From Cellulomonas sp. 73-92 (GTDB taxonomy: Bacteria > Actinomycetota > Actinomycetes > Actinomycetales > Cellulomonadaceae): DNA of 64,000 nt. How positions within the stretch are numbered: the stretch's first letter is position 1; every line of letters starts with the position of its first letter. The stretch is from the NCBI RefSeq assembly GCF_001898175.1, contig NZ_MKTH01000008.1, positions 400,361-464,360 on the forward strand, in the 5' to 3' direction. Shown one piece after another: positions 8,847 through 16,565 of this stretch. The notes under the pieces were generated by a model, which saw only the letters and a list, made by a program, of their open reading frames with translations, was not told the DNA's origin and did not search any database. A program made the position numbers and the translations under genes.

Positions 8847-9553
8847 GCCTTTCGAGGGAGGGGATCGACGCCGGCGGGCGCCGACGGTCCTGGTGCCGCG
8901 TGCGCGGCCCAAGTCTGGATGTCGCCGTACAGGTCGGCGAGCCCGGCGCCCCGCAGCGTGGGGCGCACGTCGGGGCGGCCGGCGCTGGGGCCGACGAGGG
9001 CGGTGGCGGCGCCCAGCTCGTCGGCCGCGGCGAGGTCGTAGGCCCAGATGTCGCCGACCGACAGGACGGGGCCGTCGGCCAGGTAGCGGGCGACGACGGC
9101 GGCCAGGCCCCTCGGCTTGCCGATGGCGAAGTGCCGCTCGGTCACGTGCTCGGCGGCGCCGATCGCCGCGAGCACGCGGTCGACGCCGGTGGCCGGGGCG
9201 TTGGTCGCCAGCGCGAGGCGCGCGAGGGGGGTGAGCTCGGCCAGGAAGCCCGCGAGGCCGGGCGGCCCCGCGACGGGCGCGGCCGGCGTGCCCAGATCGT
9301 GACGGCTCGCCTGGTAGGCCTCTTCGAGGACCGCCGCGGGCACGGCGTGGGCGAGGGCCACGTGGCGCACGGCGTCGTAGCCGTCGAGGTAGCCCGCCTC
9401 GCCCGCCTCGAGGCGGTCGAGCGCGGCGAGGGCCGCCGGGACGAGCTCCTCGTCGCCGGTGGCGGCGGCCACGTGCCGCGCGTACGCGAGCACCGGTCCG
9501 CGCCCCAGCGCGAGGGTCCCGTCGAAGTCGAAGACGACGGTCGGCAGCCGCAT
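8843..9553 (-). CDS. HAD-superfamily hydrolase
   Basis: 236 residues with all four HAD motifs: VFDFDGTL (residues 7-14, nucleophile Asp), ATNAP (motif II), the motif III Lys in IGKPRG, and SVGDIWAYD (motif IV acidic pair). An insert between motifs I and II is consistent with a C1-type cap. It is the first gene of the transporter operon. This context suggests it removes phosphate from the imported compound, or from a metabolite of it. It is not an obvious phosphonoacetaldehyde hydrolase, because those carry a different motif I and cap Lys. Confidence 0.85.
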   Translation of the reverse strand: MRLPTVVFDFDGTLALGRGPVLAYARHVAAATGDEELVPAALAALDRLEAGEAGYLDGYDAVRHVALAHAVPAAVLEEAYQASRHDLGTPAAPVAGPPGLAGFLAELTPLARLALATNAPATGVDRVLAAIGAAEHVTERHFAIGKPRGLAAVVARYLADGPVLSVGDIWAYDLAAADELGAATALVGPSAGRPDVRPTLRGAGLADLYGDIQTWAAHAAPGPSAPAGVDPLPRKA

Positions 9554-9566
9554 CGGCCCGCCCTTC

Positions 9567-9587
9567 CTGTGGACAATGCGGCCACAG
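9567..9587. promoter_or_regulatory. Inverted repeat at the transporter-operon promoter
   Basis: CTGTGG at 9567-9572 and CCACAG at 9582-9587 form a perfect 6-bp inverted repeat with a 9-bp spacer, 14 nt upstream of the HAD gene. It overlaps a TACTGT -10-like hexamer on the minus strand (9584-9589). Position fits an operator for a repressor such as the RpiR-type protein of the same operon; this is inference only. Confidence 0.35.
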
Positions 9588-9645
9588 TACGGCGGTTATG
9601 TGGACGGATGGGCCACGGCGAGGTGAACGGCTGGTGACCTGCTCA

Positions 9646-10890
9646 TCACGATTCGGCATCGGTGGCCGCGACGCCCGCCGCCACCGGCCGGCGCAGCGGC
9701 GCGGCGGCGCGTACGACGAGCAGCCCGAGCACCACCGGCACGGCGATGACCAGGAGCGCGTGCCGGTACCCCACGTGCTGGGCGAGGAGCCCGAGCAGGG
9801 GCGGGCCCGCGAGGAACGCGGAGTAGCCGATCGTCGAGACGACGGCGACGCGCTGGGCGGCGTGCAGCGGGTCGTCGGACGCGGCGCTCATCCCGACCGG
9901 GAACCCGACCGCGGCACCCGCACCCCAGACGACCACACCGACGAGGGCCAGCGGCAGCGGCCCGGCCAGCCCGAACAGCCCGAGCCCGACGATCGACAGC
10001 ACGGCGCACAGCCGCAGGATCGCGATGCGGCCGAACCGGTCGAGGAGCGCGGTGGCGAACCACCGCATCCCGGTCATCGCCGCGACGAACAGCCACAGGC
10101 CGAGGGCGCCCAGGGCGTCCGGCGTCTTCCAGCCGTCGACCACCGAGAGGCTGACCCAGTCGTTGGCGGAGCCCTCGGTGAGCGCGGCGGCGAGCACGAC
10201 GAGCCCGACGAGCAGCGTGCGCCCGTCGGTCCAGGCGGCCAGCGCGCCCCGCGCGCCCCGGTGGACCACGCCACCATCCCCGACCGGTGCGCGGTGCGGC
10301 TCCTCCGCACGCGGCAGGAACCCGGCGATCGACCACAGGAGCACGACGAAGGAGAGGGCCAGGACCACCGGCAGGTGCACGCCGATCGGCACGTGCACCG
10401 CCGCGAGCAGGGCGGACAGCGCCGCCGCGACGACCGTGCCGAGCGAGAACCCGGCGTGGTAGCGCGGCATGACGGTGCGGCCCAGCCGCTGCTCGACCGC
10501 CGCCCCCTCGATGTTCATCGCCGCGTCCCACGTGGCGGTGCCGACGCCGTACACGACGAGCCCGACGACGGTCCCGACGACGTGGTGCGCGCCGGCGAAC
10601 ACGCCCGCCGCGGCGAGGCCGACGGCGTTGAGCGCGGCGGCACCCGCGACGGTGGCGCGGGTCCCGAGGCGCTCGACGACCAGCCCGGACAGCGGCAGCG
10701 CGGCGACCGACGCGACCGCGCCGGTGAAGAGCAGCAGGCCCATCTGGTCCTTGCGCAGGCCGAGCCCGTCCTGGACGGCCGGCAGCCGCGACGCCCAGGA
10801 CGCGAAGTTGAACCCCGACAGGGCGAAGCACACGAAGACCCCGAAGGAGGCTCGCCGCAGGCGTGGAGCGGTGTCGGTGGGCATGGTCAT
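9646..10890 (-). CDS. MFS transporter (YbjJ-like), second copy
   Basis: 414-residue, predicted 12-span major facilitator protein. It starts FGVFVCFALSGFNFASWASRLPAVQDGLGLRKDQMGLLL, a pattern shared with the neighbouring 446-residue copy and typical of the YbjJ/FucP-like branch. Cytoplasmic loops carry LVVERLGTRATV and ALLDRFGRIAILR. It begins at ATG 10890, overlapping the upstream copy's stop (ATGA). Substrate unknown. The LacI-type regulator upstream suggests a sugar or sugar-like compound, but YbjJ-like proteins have no firm substrate. Confidence 0.85.
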   Translation of the reverse strand: MTMPTDTAPRLRRASFGVFVCFALSGFNFASWASRLPAVQDGLGLRKDQMGLLLFTGAVASVAALPLSGLVVERLGTRATVAGAAALNAVGLAAAGVFAGAHHVVGTVVGLVVYGVGTATWDAAMNIEGAAVEQRLGRTVMPRYHAGFSLGTVVAAALSALLAAVHVPIGVHLPVVLALSFVVLLWSIAGFLPRAEEPHRAPVGDGGVVHRGARGALAAWTDGRTLLVGLVVLAAALTEGSANDWVSLSVVDGWKTPDALGALGLWLFVAAMTGMRWFATALLDRFGRIAILRLCAVLSIVGLGLFGLAGPLPLALVGVVVWGAGAAVGFPVGMSAASDDPLHAAQRVAVVSTIGYSAFLAGPPLLGLLAQHVGYRHALLVIAVPVVLGLLVVRAAAPLRRPVAAGVAATDAES

Positions 10891-12227
10891 CGCAGCTCCC
10901 CGGAGGTGGTGACGAGCGCGCCGGCCCCGGCTGAGAAGGGCTCCGACGCCAGTGTGGCCCGGACCGGTGCGGGGCGGGAACGGCGGACCTGCCCGGCGAC
11001 GGCCACCGAGGCGACCATCGCGACCGTCACCAGGAGCAGCGCGTGCCGGGCGCCCATCGACTCCGCGGCGAGCCCCAGCAGCGGGGGCGCGGTGATCGAG
11101 GCGACCGACGAGAACACCGACACCGCCGCGACCCGCCCGGCGGCCCGGCGTGGGTCGTCGGACGCCGCGGCGATGCCGATCGGGACGGCCAGCGCCGCGC
11201 CGAACCCCCAGAGCGCGACGCCGGCCGCGGCGAGCGGCAACGACGGCACCAGCCCGAACGCCAGGAGCCCGAGGAGCGAGGCGACGCCGGACACGCGCAG
11301 CACGGTCACCCGGCCGAACCGGTCGATGAGCCGGGTGCCGAGCACGCGGACCGCCGTCATCGCCCCGACGAACAGCCCGAGCACCAGCCCGCCCGAGGCC
11401 TCCGGCGCGTGGAAACCGTCGACGACGGCGAGCGACAGCCAGTTGTTCGCCGAGCCCTCGGACAGCGACGCGGCGAGCACCACGACGCCGATGAGCAGCG
11501 TGCGCCGCTCCTTCCAGGGGTCGAGGGCGGCCGTGAAGCCCCGCCCGCGCACCGGCGCCACCGGCCCGGCGACCTCGCCCAGGCCGCCCGCGCGGTCCTC
11601 GTCGTGCTCGTGGTGCTCGCGGTCCTCGTCGGCCTCGTCGGCCGTCCGCGGCAGCAGCGCGCCCGGCAGGGCGGCCAGCCGGGCACCGACCGCGACGGCG
11701 ACGACGGCGGGCATCTGCACGACGAGCGGCACGCCGGCGCGCGACGCCAGGGCGCCGAGGGCCGAGCCCGCCATGGCCCCGAGCGAGAACGCGGCATGGA
11801 AGGTGGGAATGACCGTGCGGCCCATCGCGCGCTCGATGCGCGCCGACTCGACGTTGAACGTCACGTTGGCCAGCGCCACCGCGACGCCGTTGAGCAGGAT
11901 GCCGGCGGCGAGCAGGCCCCCGGAGCGCACCCCTGGCCCGACGCCCATGAGCGTGTAGCCGACGACGAGGATCCCCGAGGCGACGAGCAGCGTGCCGCGG
12001 TTGCCGAGGCGCTGCACGACGACGCCGGAGAAGGCCACGGCGGCGAGCGCGCCGACCGAGCCGACGAGGAGGAACGCCCCGAGCTGCGCGGTGGACAGCT
12101 GCAGCAGGTCACGGACGGTCGGCAGGCGGGCGAGCCACGACGACGTCATGAGCCCGAACAGCAGGTACATGGAGACGAGCAGCCAGCGGGCTCGCGAGGC
12201 TGTGCTGAGGGGAAGGGCTGGCGGCAC
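10887..12227 (-). CDS. MFS transporter (YbjJ-like), first copy
   Basis: 446-residue membrane transporter, paralogue of the following gene: both share the N-terminal 'WLARLPTVRDLLQLSTAQLGAFLL' plan, the NVESARIERAMGRTVIPTFHAAFSLG stretch and the SLSEGSANNWLSLAVVDGF stretch. It differs by an acidic, His/Glu/Asp-rich central loop (DEADEDREHHEHDEDR) that could bind metal or simply lengthen the loop. Start GTG 12227 faces the LacI-type gene across 140 bp holding two operator-like palindromes, so it is probably controlled by that regulator. Confidence 0.85.
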   Translation of the reverse strand: MPPALPLSTASRARWLLVSMYLLFGLMTSSWLARLPTVRDLLQLSTAQLGAFLLVGSVGALAAVAFSGVVVQRLGNRGTLLVASGILVVGYTLMGVGPGVRSGGLLAAGILLNGVAVALANVTFNVESARIERAMGRTVIPTFHAAFSLGAMAGSALGALASRAGVPLVVQMPAVVAVAVGARLAALPGALLPRTADEADEDREHHEHDEDRAGGLGEVAGPVAPVRGRGFTAALDPWKERRTLLIGVVVLAASLSEGSANNWLSLAVVDGFHAPEASGGLVLGLFVGAMTAVRVLGTRLIDRFGRVTVLRVSGVASLLGLLAFGLVPSLPLAAAGVALWGFGAALAVPIGIAAASDDPRRAAGRVAAVSVFSSVASITAPPLLGLAAESMGARHALLLVTVAMVASVAVAGQVRRSRPAPVRATLASEPFSAGAGALVTTSGELR

Positions 12228-12246
12228 GGCGGGTCCCGGGACGTGA

Positions 12247-12260
12247 TCGAATCGATTCGA
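12247..12260. promoter_or_regulatory. Operator-like palindrome 1 (LacI type)
   Basis: TCGAATCGATTCGA is a perfect 14-bp palindrome with the central CG typical of LacI-family sites. It lies 19 bp upstream of the first MFS gene and probably governs it. Confidence 0.55.
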
Positions 12261-12279
12261 CCGCCAGGCTACCAGACCG

Positions 12280-12295
12280 CTCGAAACGTTTTGAG
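12280..12295. promoter_or_regulatory. Operator-like palindrome 2 (LacI type)
   Basis: CTCGAAACGTTTTGAG is a 16-bp near-perfect palindrome (14 of 16 positions) centred on CG, 33 bp from the first palindrome. It resembles the AAnCGnTT core of LacI-family operators and sits in the divergent promoter region between the MFS pair and the regulator. Confidence 0.6.
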
Positions 12296-12367
12296 GGTCG
12301 CCGTGACATCCTTGTTCGCGAGCCGGGGGCCGTCGAGGCGCCGGTGCCGACCATCGAGAGGGTGCCC

Positions 12368-13435
12368 GTGTCGCAGCAGCGTCCGACGCTTGCCGACGTC
12401 GCCGCGGCCGCCGGGGTCTCGGTGTCGACCGCGTCGCTCGCGTTCTCCGGCGCCGGGCCGATCGCCGCCGCGACGCGCGAGCGCGTGCGCCAGACCGCCG
12501 CCGATCTCGGCTACACCGGGCCGAACCCGCTGGGCCGTCAGCTGCGCCGCGGGCGCTCGGGCATCGTCGGGGTCGTGGTCGGGGACGCGCTGCGCCGGTC
12601 CTTCCGCGACCCGGTGTCGGTCCAGGTGCTCGACGGCATCACGTCCGAGCTCGGCCCGCTCGGCCTGGGCGTCCTGCTGATCCCCGGCCCCCTCGACGTC
12701 GCCGAGCCCGTGATCGACCCGCTCATCGGGTCGGCGGCGATGGACGTCGCGATCATGCTGTGGGGCGGCACCGTCAACGACCTCGTGGTCGACGCCCTGC
12801 GGCGCCGGAGCATCCCGATCGTCCTGGTCGAGGGCCGCCGCCAGCCCGGCCTGTCGGTCATCGGCATCGCCGACCGGGACGGGATCCGGCAGGCGACGGA
12901 GCACCTCGTCGGCCTGGGGCACACCCGGATCGCCGCCGTGACGCTGCCGTTCGGCCCGGACCGCACGTCGGGGTTCGCCGACGACGAGCGGCTCGGCGAC
13001 GTGCGGTGGGACCTGACCCGCCGCCGCCTGGGCGGCATCCACGACGCCGGCGTCACGCCGGTCGCCGTCTACGAGACCTCGGCCTCGCTCGTCGAGCACG
13101 GCACCGAGGCGGGCCGCGCCCTGCTGTCGCTGCCCGAGCGTCCCACGGCGATCGTCTGCCACTCCGACCTGCTCGCCGGCGGCGTGGTGCTCGCGGCTCG
13201 CGAGCTGGGGCTGCGGGTGCCGCAGGACGTCTCGGTCGTGGGCTTCGACGGCCTCGACCTGCCGTGGCTGCTGCCGGACGTGCTGACGACGGTGGCCCAG
13301 CCGCTCGCCGAGAAGGGTCGCGCGGCCGGCCGGGAGGCGGCCCGGCTGCTGGTCGAGGGCGAGGAGCCGGCGTCGGTCGAGCTGCCGGTCAGCCTCGTCG
13401 TCGGGACCACCACCGGCCCGCCGCCGGCGTCCTGA
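12368..13435 (+). CDS. LacI-family transcriptional regulator
   Basis: 355 residues. The N-terminal HTH reads PTLADVAAAAGVSVSTASLAFSG, with a hinge helix near NPLGRQLRRGRSG, followed by a periplasmic-binding-protein-like ligand domain (GIVGVVVGDALRRSF; PIVLVEGRRQPGLSVIGIAD; TAIVCHSDLLAGGVVLAARELGLRVPQDVSVVGFDG). It should bind a small molecule, probably a sugar, and control the divergent MFS pair through the two palindromes. GTG 12368 is chosen because GAGAGG lies 6 nt upstream; GTG 12344 and 12362 are in-frame alternatives. Its stop abuts the convergent MaoC gene with no gap. Confidence 0.9.
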   Translation: MSQQRPTLADVAAAAGVSVSTASLAFSGAGPIAAATRERVRQTAADLGYTGPNPLGRQLRRGRSGIVGVVVGDALRRSFRDPVSVQVLDGITSELGPLGLGVLLIPGPLDVAEPVIDPLIGSAAMDVAIMLWGGTVNDLVVDALRRRSIPIVLVEGRRQPGLSVIGIADRDGIRQATEHLVGLGHTRIAAVTLPFGPDRTSGFADDERLGDVRWDLTRRRLGGIHDAGVTPVAVYETSASLVEHGTEAGRALLSLPERPTAIVCHSDLLAGGVVLAARELGLRVPQDVSVVGFDGLDLPWLLPDVLTTVAQPLAEKGRAAGREAARLLVEGEEPASVELPVSLVVGTTTGPPPAS

Positions 13436-13852
13436 TCAGGGCAGGTGGACGACGACCTGGGCCTTGCCCAGCACCCTGCTGCCGTCGAGCGTGACGTCGA
13501 GGTCGATGCGCGCCGTGCCCTCGTCGGCGTCCAGCGCGCCGACCGTGGCGACCACGAGGGGGGTCGCCTCGCCGTCCGCGGGCACCGGCACCGGCCGGGT
13601 GAAGCGCGTCCCGTAGCCGACGACGAGCCCCGGGTCGCCCACCCAGTCGACGACCACCTGCACGGCCGCGCCCATCGTCCACATGCCGTGGGCGATGACG
13701 CCCGGCAGGCCCACCGCCAGCGCGGCGGACTCGTCCTGGTGGATGGGGTTCTGGTCGCCGGAGGCGTGCGCGTAGCGGACCAGGCGGGCACGGTCGACGT
13801 GCAGGGTGGCGCGGGCCACCTCCTGCCCGACGACGAGACCGGCGGGGGTCAC
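13436..13852 (-). CDS. MaoC-like hydratase subunit (HadB-type)
   Basis: 138-residue hot-dog-fold protein. The hydratase-2 motif is clear: RYAHASGDQNPIHQDESAALAVGLPGVIAHGMWTMG, with the catalytic Asp and His (D-x4-H). In mycobacteria the equivalent HadB is the catalytic half of a (3R)-hydroxyacyl-ACP dehydratase. In bacteria without mycolic acids the substrate of this conserved pair is not well defined. GTG 13852 overlaps the stop of the partner gene (GTGA), consistent with a heterodimer. Confidence 0.88.
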   Translation of the reverse strand: MTPAGLVVGQEVARATLHVDRARLVRYAHASGDQNPIHQDESAALAVGLPGVIAHGMWTMGAAVQVVVDWVGDPGLVVGYGTRFTRPVPVPADGEATPLVVATVGALDADEGTARIDLDVTLDGSRVLGKAQVVVHLP

Positions 13853-14289
13853 GGGCGGACCGCCAGCGTGGACGTCACCGTCGCCACCGGAGCGCCCGCG
13901 TCGTCGGCCACCTCGACCCGCGTGGTGACCATCGCCAGCCCGGCCCGCTCGACGACGGAGTCGACGTGCAGCGTGGTGACGAGGCGGTCGCCGGCGACGA
14001 TCGGGCGCGTGTAGGCGAACCTCTCCTCCGCGTGGACCACGCGGGAGAAGTCGATCCCGGCCGCGGGGTCATCGACGTAGGCGGCCTCGGAGCGCTGCGC
14101 CACCACGACCGCCCAGGTCGGGGGCGCGACGACGTCGGCGTGCCCCAGCGCACGCGCAGCCTGCGGGTCGGTGTGGGCCGGGTGCGTGGCGCCGACGGCC
14201 TCCGCGAACGCCGCGATCTGCTCGCGCATCACCGCGTACGGCTCGTCGGGCGGGTACACGCGCCCGACGAACGAGGGGTCGACCGGCAC
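13849..14289 (-). CDS. MaoC-like N-terminal-type partner (HadA-type)
   Basis: 146 residues of the FAS1-type dehydratase domain: FVGRVYPPDEPYAVMREQIAAFAEAVGATHPAHTDPQAARALGHADVVAPPTWAVV. It lacks the catalytic D-x4-H of its neighbour, as expected for the substrate-holding half of a HadAB-like heterodimer. It starts at GTG 14289, 13 nt after rpmG, and overlaps the next gene by GTGA. The order rpmG-MaoC-MaoC is widely conserved in Actinobacteria. Confidence 0.87.
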   Translation of the reverse strand: MPVDPSFVGRVYPPDEPYAVMREQIAAFAEAVGATHPAHTDPQAARALGHADVVAPPTWAVVVAQRSEAAYVDDPAAGIDFSRVVHAEERFAYTRPIVAGDRLVTTLHVDSVVERAGLAMVTTRVEVADDAGAPVATVTSTLAVRP

Positions 14290-14302
14290 GGGGCCGACGC
14301 GA

Positions 14303-14473
14303 CTAGCGGGTCTCGCGGTGAACGGTGTGGCGCCCGTCGCGCGGGCAGTACTTCTTCAGCTCGAGCCGGTCGGGGTCGTTCCGCCGGTTCTTCTTCGTGA
14401 TGTAGTTGCGCTCCTTGCACTCCGTGCAGGCGAGCGTGATCTTCGGACGGATGTCCTGGGCCTTGCTGGCCAT
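14303..14473 (-). CDS. rpmG: 50S ribosomal protein L33
   Basis: 56-residue basic protein, [28 protein letters not shown], then [27 protein letters not shown]. This is a complete L33 of normal length. The first zinc-type pair CTEC is intact, but the second is CPRD instead of C-P-x-C, leaving only three cysteines. That may weaken or abolish zinc binding. ATG 14473 gives the family's usual N-terminus. It heads the rpmG-MaoC-MaoC gene set. Confidence 0.95.
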   Translation of the reverse strand: MASKAQDIRPKITLACTECKERNYITKKNRRNDPDRLELKKYCPRDGRHTVHRETR

Positions 14474-14612
14474 GGCGTTGCCACCCTCTGCTGTGTACCG
14501 GGCCCCGGCCGCATCGGGACGCGGGCCGGGAAGCTGGAGCCAGGCGCGGCGGGATCACCCGCCCACAAGGCCGACCCATCCTACGGCATGCGCACCGCCC
14601 CGCCGAACGTGG

Positions 14613-15128
14613 TCAGTCCCCTGCCTCCGGGAGCCGGTTCTCCAGCAGCAGCACGTCGCGCCACTGCCCGGCGAGCGGCCCGTGGCTCATGCGCCCCAGC
14701 CGCTCGCGGGTGCCCACGACGCGGAAGCCGGCGGCCCGGTGCAGCGCGACGCTCGCGGCGTTCTCGGGGAAGATCCCGGCCTGCACGGTCCAGGCCCCGG
14801 CCTCGCGTGCCGAGTCGACGAGCGCGGCCAGGAGGGCCCGGCCGACCCCCCGGCCGCGCGCGGCCTGCGCCACGTACACCGAGTCCTCGACGACGCCGGC
14901 GTAGACGCACCGGCCGGACACCGGCGAGGCGGCGGCCCAGCCCAGGACCGTGCCGCCGTCGACCGCCACGAAGCGGTGCGCCGCCAGGTGGCCGGCGTCG
15001 AACGCCTCCCACGTCGGGGGCTCCGCCTCGAACGTCGCGTGCCCGGTGGCGATGCCCTCGGCGTAGACCCGCAGCACGTCGCCGGCGTGCGCGGCCGTCA
15101 TGGGGACGACGATCACGGACGTGCTCAC
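14613..15128 (-). CDS. arsN: GNAT N-acetyltransferase, ArsN1/phosphinothricin-type
   Basis: 171-residue acetyltransferase. The acetyl-CoA loop is ARGRGVGRALLAAL, preceded by EDSVYVAQ and followed by GIFPENAASVALHRAAGFRVVGTRERLGRM and QWRDVLLLE. These C-terminal segments are the hallmark of the phosphinothricin acetyltransferase/ArsN1 group. ArsN1 proteins acetylate the amino group of the arsenical antibiotic arsinothricin. Here the gene overlaps arsR by GTGA, so it is translated with an arsenic regulator, which favours the ArsN1 role over glufosinate resistance or methionine sulfoximine acetylation. Identification is by remembered motif and context, not by a search. Confidence 0.7.
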   Translation of the reverse strand: MSTSVIVVPMTAAHAGDVLRVYAEGIATGHATFEAEPPTWEAFDAGHLAAHRFVAVDGGTVLGWAAASPVSGRCVYAGVVEDSVYVAQAARGRGVGRALLAALVDSAREAGAWTVQAGIFPENAASVALHRAAGFRVVGTRERLGRMSHGPLAGQWRDVLLLENRLPEAGD

Positions 15129-15496
15129 GCCGCGGCGGTCAGGTGCGAGGCGAGGTGCGACGTGATCACGTCGAGGGCGCCGGGCACCAGGGTGTAGTGC
15201 ACCCAGACGCCCCGCTTCTCACGCGTCAGCAGGCCGGCGTCGACCAGCACCTTGAGGTGGTGCGACACCGTGGGCTGGCTCAGGCCCACGGGCTCGGTCA
15301 GGTCGCAGACGCACGCGTCGTGACCCTCGTGCGCGGCGATCAGCGACAGCAGCCGCAGCCGCGCCGGGTCGGCGAGCGCCTTGAGCGTCGTGGCGAGCGC
15401 GAGGGCGTCCGCCTCGGAGATCGACGGCGCGGTGAGGGGCGTGCAGCAGACGGCGACGCCCGCGGCGGCGCCGACCGGGGTCAGGACGAGATCCAT
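15125..15496 (-). CDS. arsR: ArsR-family arsenite-responsive repressor
   Basis: 123 residues with a winged helix (LSQPTVSHHLKVLVDAGLLTREKRGVWVHYTL). Likely arsenite ligands are C17-C18 near the N-terminus and C62/C64 in ACVCDL. A Cys pair near the N-terminus plus one Cys in the next helix is the arrangement described for Corynebacterium glutamicum ArsR, so As(III) or Sb(III) sensing is likely. A TAGCAT hexamer ends 6 nt before ATG 15496, so the mRNA may be leaderless. The gene diverges from arsM across three operator-like sites, and its stop overlaps the ArsN1-like gene. Confidence 0.9.
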   Translation of the reverse strand: MDLVLTPVGAAAGVAVCCTPLTAPSISEADALALATTLKALADPARLRLLSLIAAHEGHDACVCDLTEPVGLSQPTVSHHLKVLVDAGLLTREKRGVWVHYTLVPGALDVITSHLASHLTAAA

Positions 15497-15509
15497 GGCG
15501 TCATGCTAC

Positions 15510-15577
15510 ATCGACACCTATCTATATTGACAGCCATCGATCACTACGCGATAGTGCAGACATCGACAGTCATCGAT
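15510..15577. promoter_or_regulatory. ArsR operator array 1 and arsM promoter
   Basis: Three 16-bp sites fit ATYGA-N6-TCGAT: ATCGACACCTATCTAT (15510-15525, one arm imperfect), ATTGACAGCCATCGAT (15526-15541) and ATCGACAGTCATCGAT (15562-15577, perfect arms). The first two abut; a 20-bp gap precedes the third. The second site contains a consensus -35 TTGACA (15527-15532), 17 bp from GATAGT (15550-15555), which is a good arsM promoter. The third site falls near the expected transcription start. Repression by ArsR would block both directions. Confidence 0.75.
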
Positions 15578-15594
15578 CCCTAGGGGGAGCCGTC

Positions 15595-16323
15595 ATGAAC
15601 GACATCCGCGACGAGGTTCGCGAGCACTACGCCCTGAAGGTGGTCGAGGCGGTGTCCGGCACCGGTTCCGGCTGCTGCGGCCCGAGCTCGGCCTGCAACT
15701 CCTTCTACGACGAGGCCCAGATCGCCGGCCTGCCGGCCGAGGCCAAGGCGGCGTCGATGGGCTCCGGCAACCCGACCGCCATCGCCGAGCTGGCGCCCGG
15801 TGAGCGGGTGGTCGACCTCGGCTCCGGCGGGGGCATCGACGTGCTGCTCGCGGCGGGGCAGGTGGGGCCGACCGGCCACGTGTACGGCGTGGACATGACC
15901 GACGAGATGCTCGCGGTCGCCCGCGCCAACGCGCAGCGGGCCGGCGCCGCCAACGTCGAGTTCCGCAAGGGCGTCATCGAGCGCCTGCCGCTCGACGACG
16001 CCTCCGTCGACGTCGTCATCTCCAACTGCGTCATCAACCTGTCCCCCGACAAGCCGGCGGTCCTCGCGGAGGCGTTCCGCGTGCTCGCCCCGGGGGGCCG
16101 GCTCCGGGTCGCGGACGTGGTCTCCGACGAGCCGTTGTCCGACGACCGTCGCGCCCAGCTCGGCAGCTACGCGAGCTGCGTCGGCGGCGCGCTCTCCGAC
16201 GGCGAGTACGTCGACCTGCTGACCAGGGCGGGCTTCGTCGACGCGGCGGTGACGTTCACCGCGCACCGGGACAACGGCGTGCACCCGGCCGTGGTCCGCG
16301 CGACCAAGCCGCGGGAGGCGTAG
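15595..16323 (+). CDS. arsM: arsenite S-adenosylmethionine methyltransferase
   Basis: 242-residue cytosolic enzyme that methylates trivalent arsenic using S-adenosylmethionine. Motif I is VVDLGSGGGIDVLLAA. Conserved cysteines are C27-C28 (plus C34), C145 in SNCVINLSPDK and C195 in YASCVGGAL; the last two are 50 residues apart, as in characterised ArsM proteins. GGRLRVADVV is the post-motif segment. AGGGGG-type purine-rich sequence precedes ATG 15595. It is expressed from the divergent operator array with arsR and is followed after 4 nt by a small Cys-pair protein. Confidence 0.93.
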   Translation: MNDIRDEVREHYALKVVEAVSGTGSGCCGPSSACNSFYDEAQIAGLPAEAKAASMGSGNPTAIAELAPGERVVDLGSGGGIDVLLAAGQVGPTGHVYGVDMTDEMLAVARANAQRAGAANVEFRKGVIERLPLDDASVDVVISNCVINLSPDKPAVLAEAFRVLAPGGRLRVADVVSDEPLSDDRRAQLGSYASCVGGALSDGEYVDLLTRAGFVDAAVTFTAHRDNGVHPAVVRATKPREA

Positions 16324-16327
16324 CCCC

Positions 16328-16510
16328 GTGAGCGACCCGCAGATGCTGCTCCTCGTGCACCACCGCATCACGCGTGGCCTTGAGGAGGCCCACGCCAGGC
16401 GCGTGGGACGGGCGGAGGCCAGCGGCCCGCGCCGGAGGCCCTGGCCGTTCGGGCGCTCGTCGCGCAGGGGGGCGACGACCGCACCGGCTGCCTGCTGCAG
16501 CGCCGCCTGA
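16328..16510 (+). CDS. small basic protein ending in Cys-Cys, paralogue A
   Basis: 60 residues starting at GTG, four bases after the arsM stop, so almost certainly in the arsM transcript. I recognise no named family. The plan is a short N-terminal amphipathic stretch (SDPQMLLLVHHRITRGLEEA), an Arg-rich middle with one Trp (RRRPWPF), and a C-terminal AACCSAA with vicinal C56-C57. The protein at 17815-18006 has the same length, N-terminal P-x-M-x-L pattern, Arg/Trp middle and C-terminal ACC, and is also under an ArsR-type operator array. Vicinal thiols could bind As(III). This role is inference. Confidence 0.65.
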   Translation: MSDPQMLLLVHHRITRGLEEAHARRVGRAEASGPRRRPWPFGRSSRRGATTAPAACCSAA

Positions 16511-16514
16511 GCGG

Positions 16515-16545
16515 ACGGAGCCCCGCCGCACCGGCGGGGCTCCGT
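16515..16545. terminator. Bidirectional hairpin between arsM operon and arsC
   Basis: A perfect 14-bp stem (ACGGAGCCCCGCCG at 16515-16528, complement at 16532-16545) with a CAC loop lies between the convergent small-protein gene and arsC. No U-run follows, which is common for terminators in very G+C-rich actinobacteria. Confidence 0.75.
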
Positions 16546-16565
16546 CATGCCCGGGCTTCGTCGTC

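Noticed and set aside
8843..9553. HAD protein as phosphonoacetaldehyde hydrolase (PhnX).
   Set aside because: Motif I is DFDGTL and no PhnX-type cap Lys is evident; only the transporter context suggests phosphonates.
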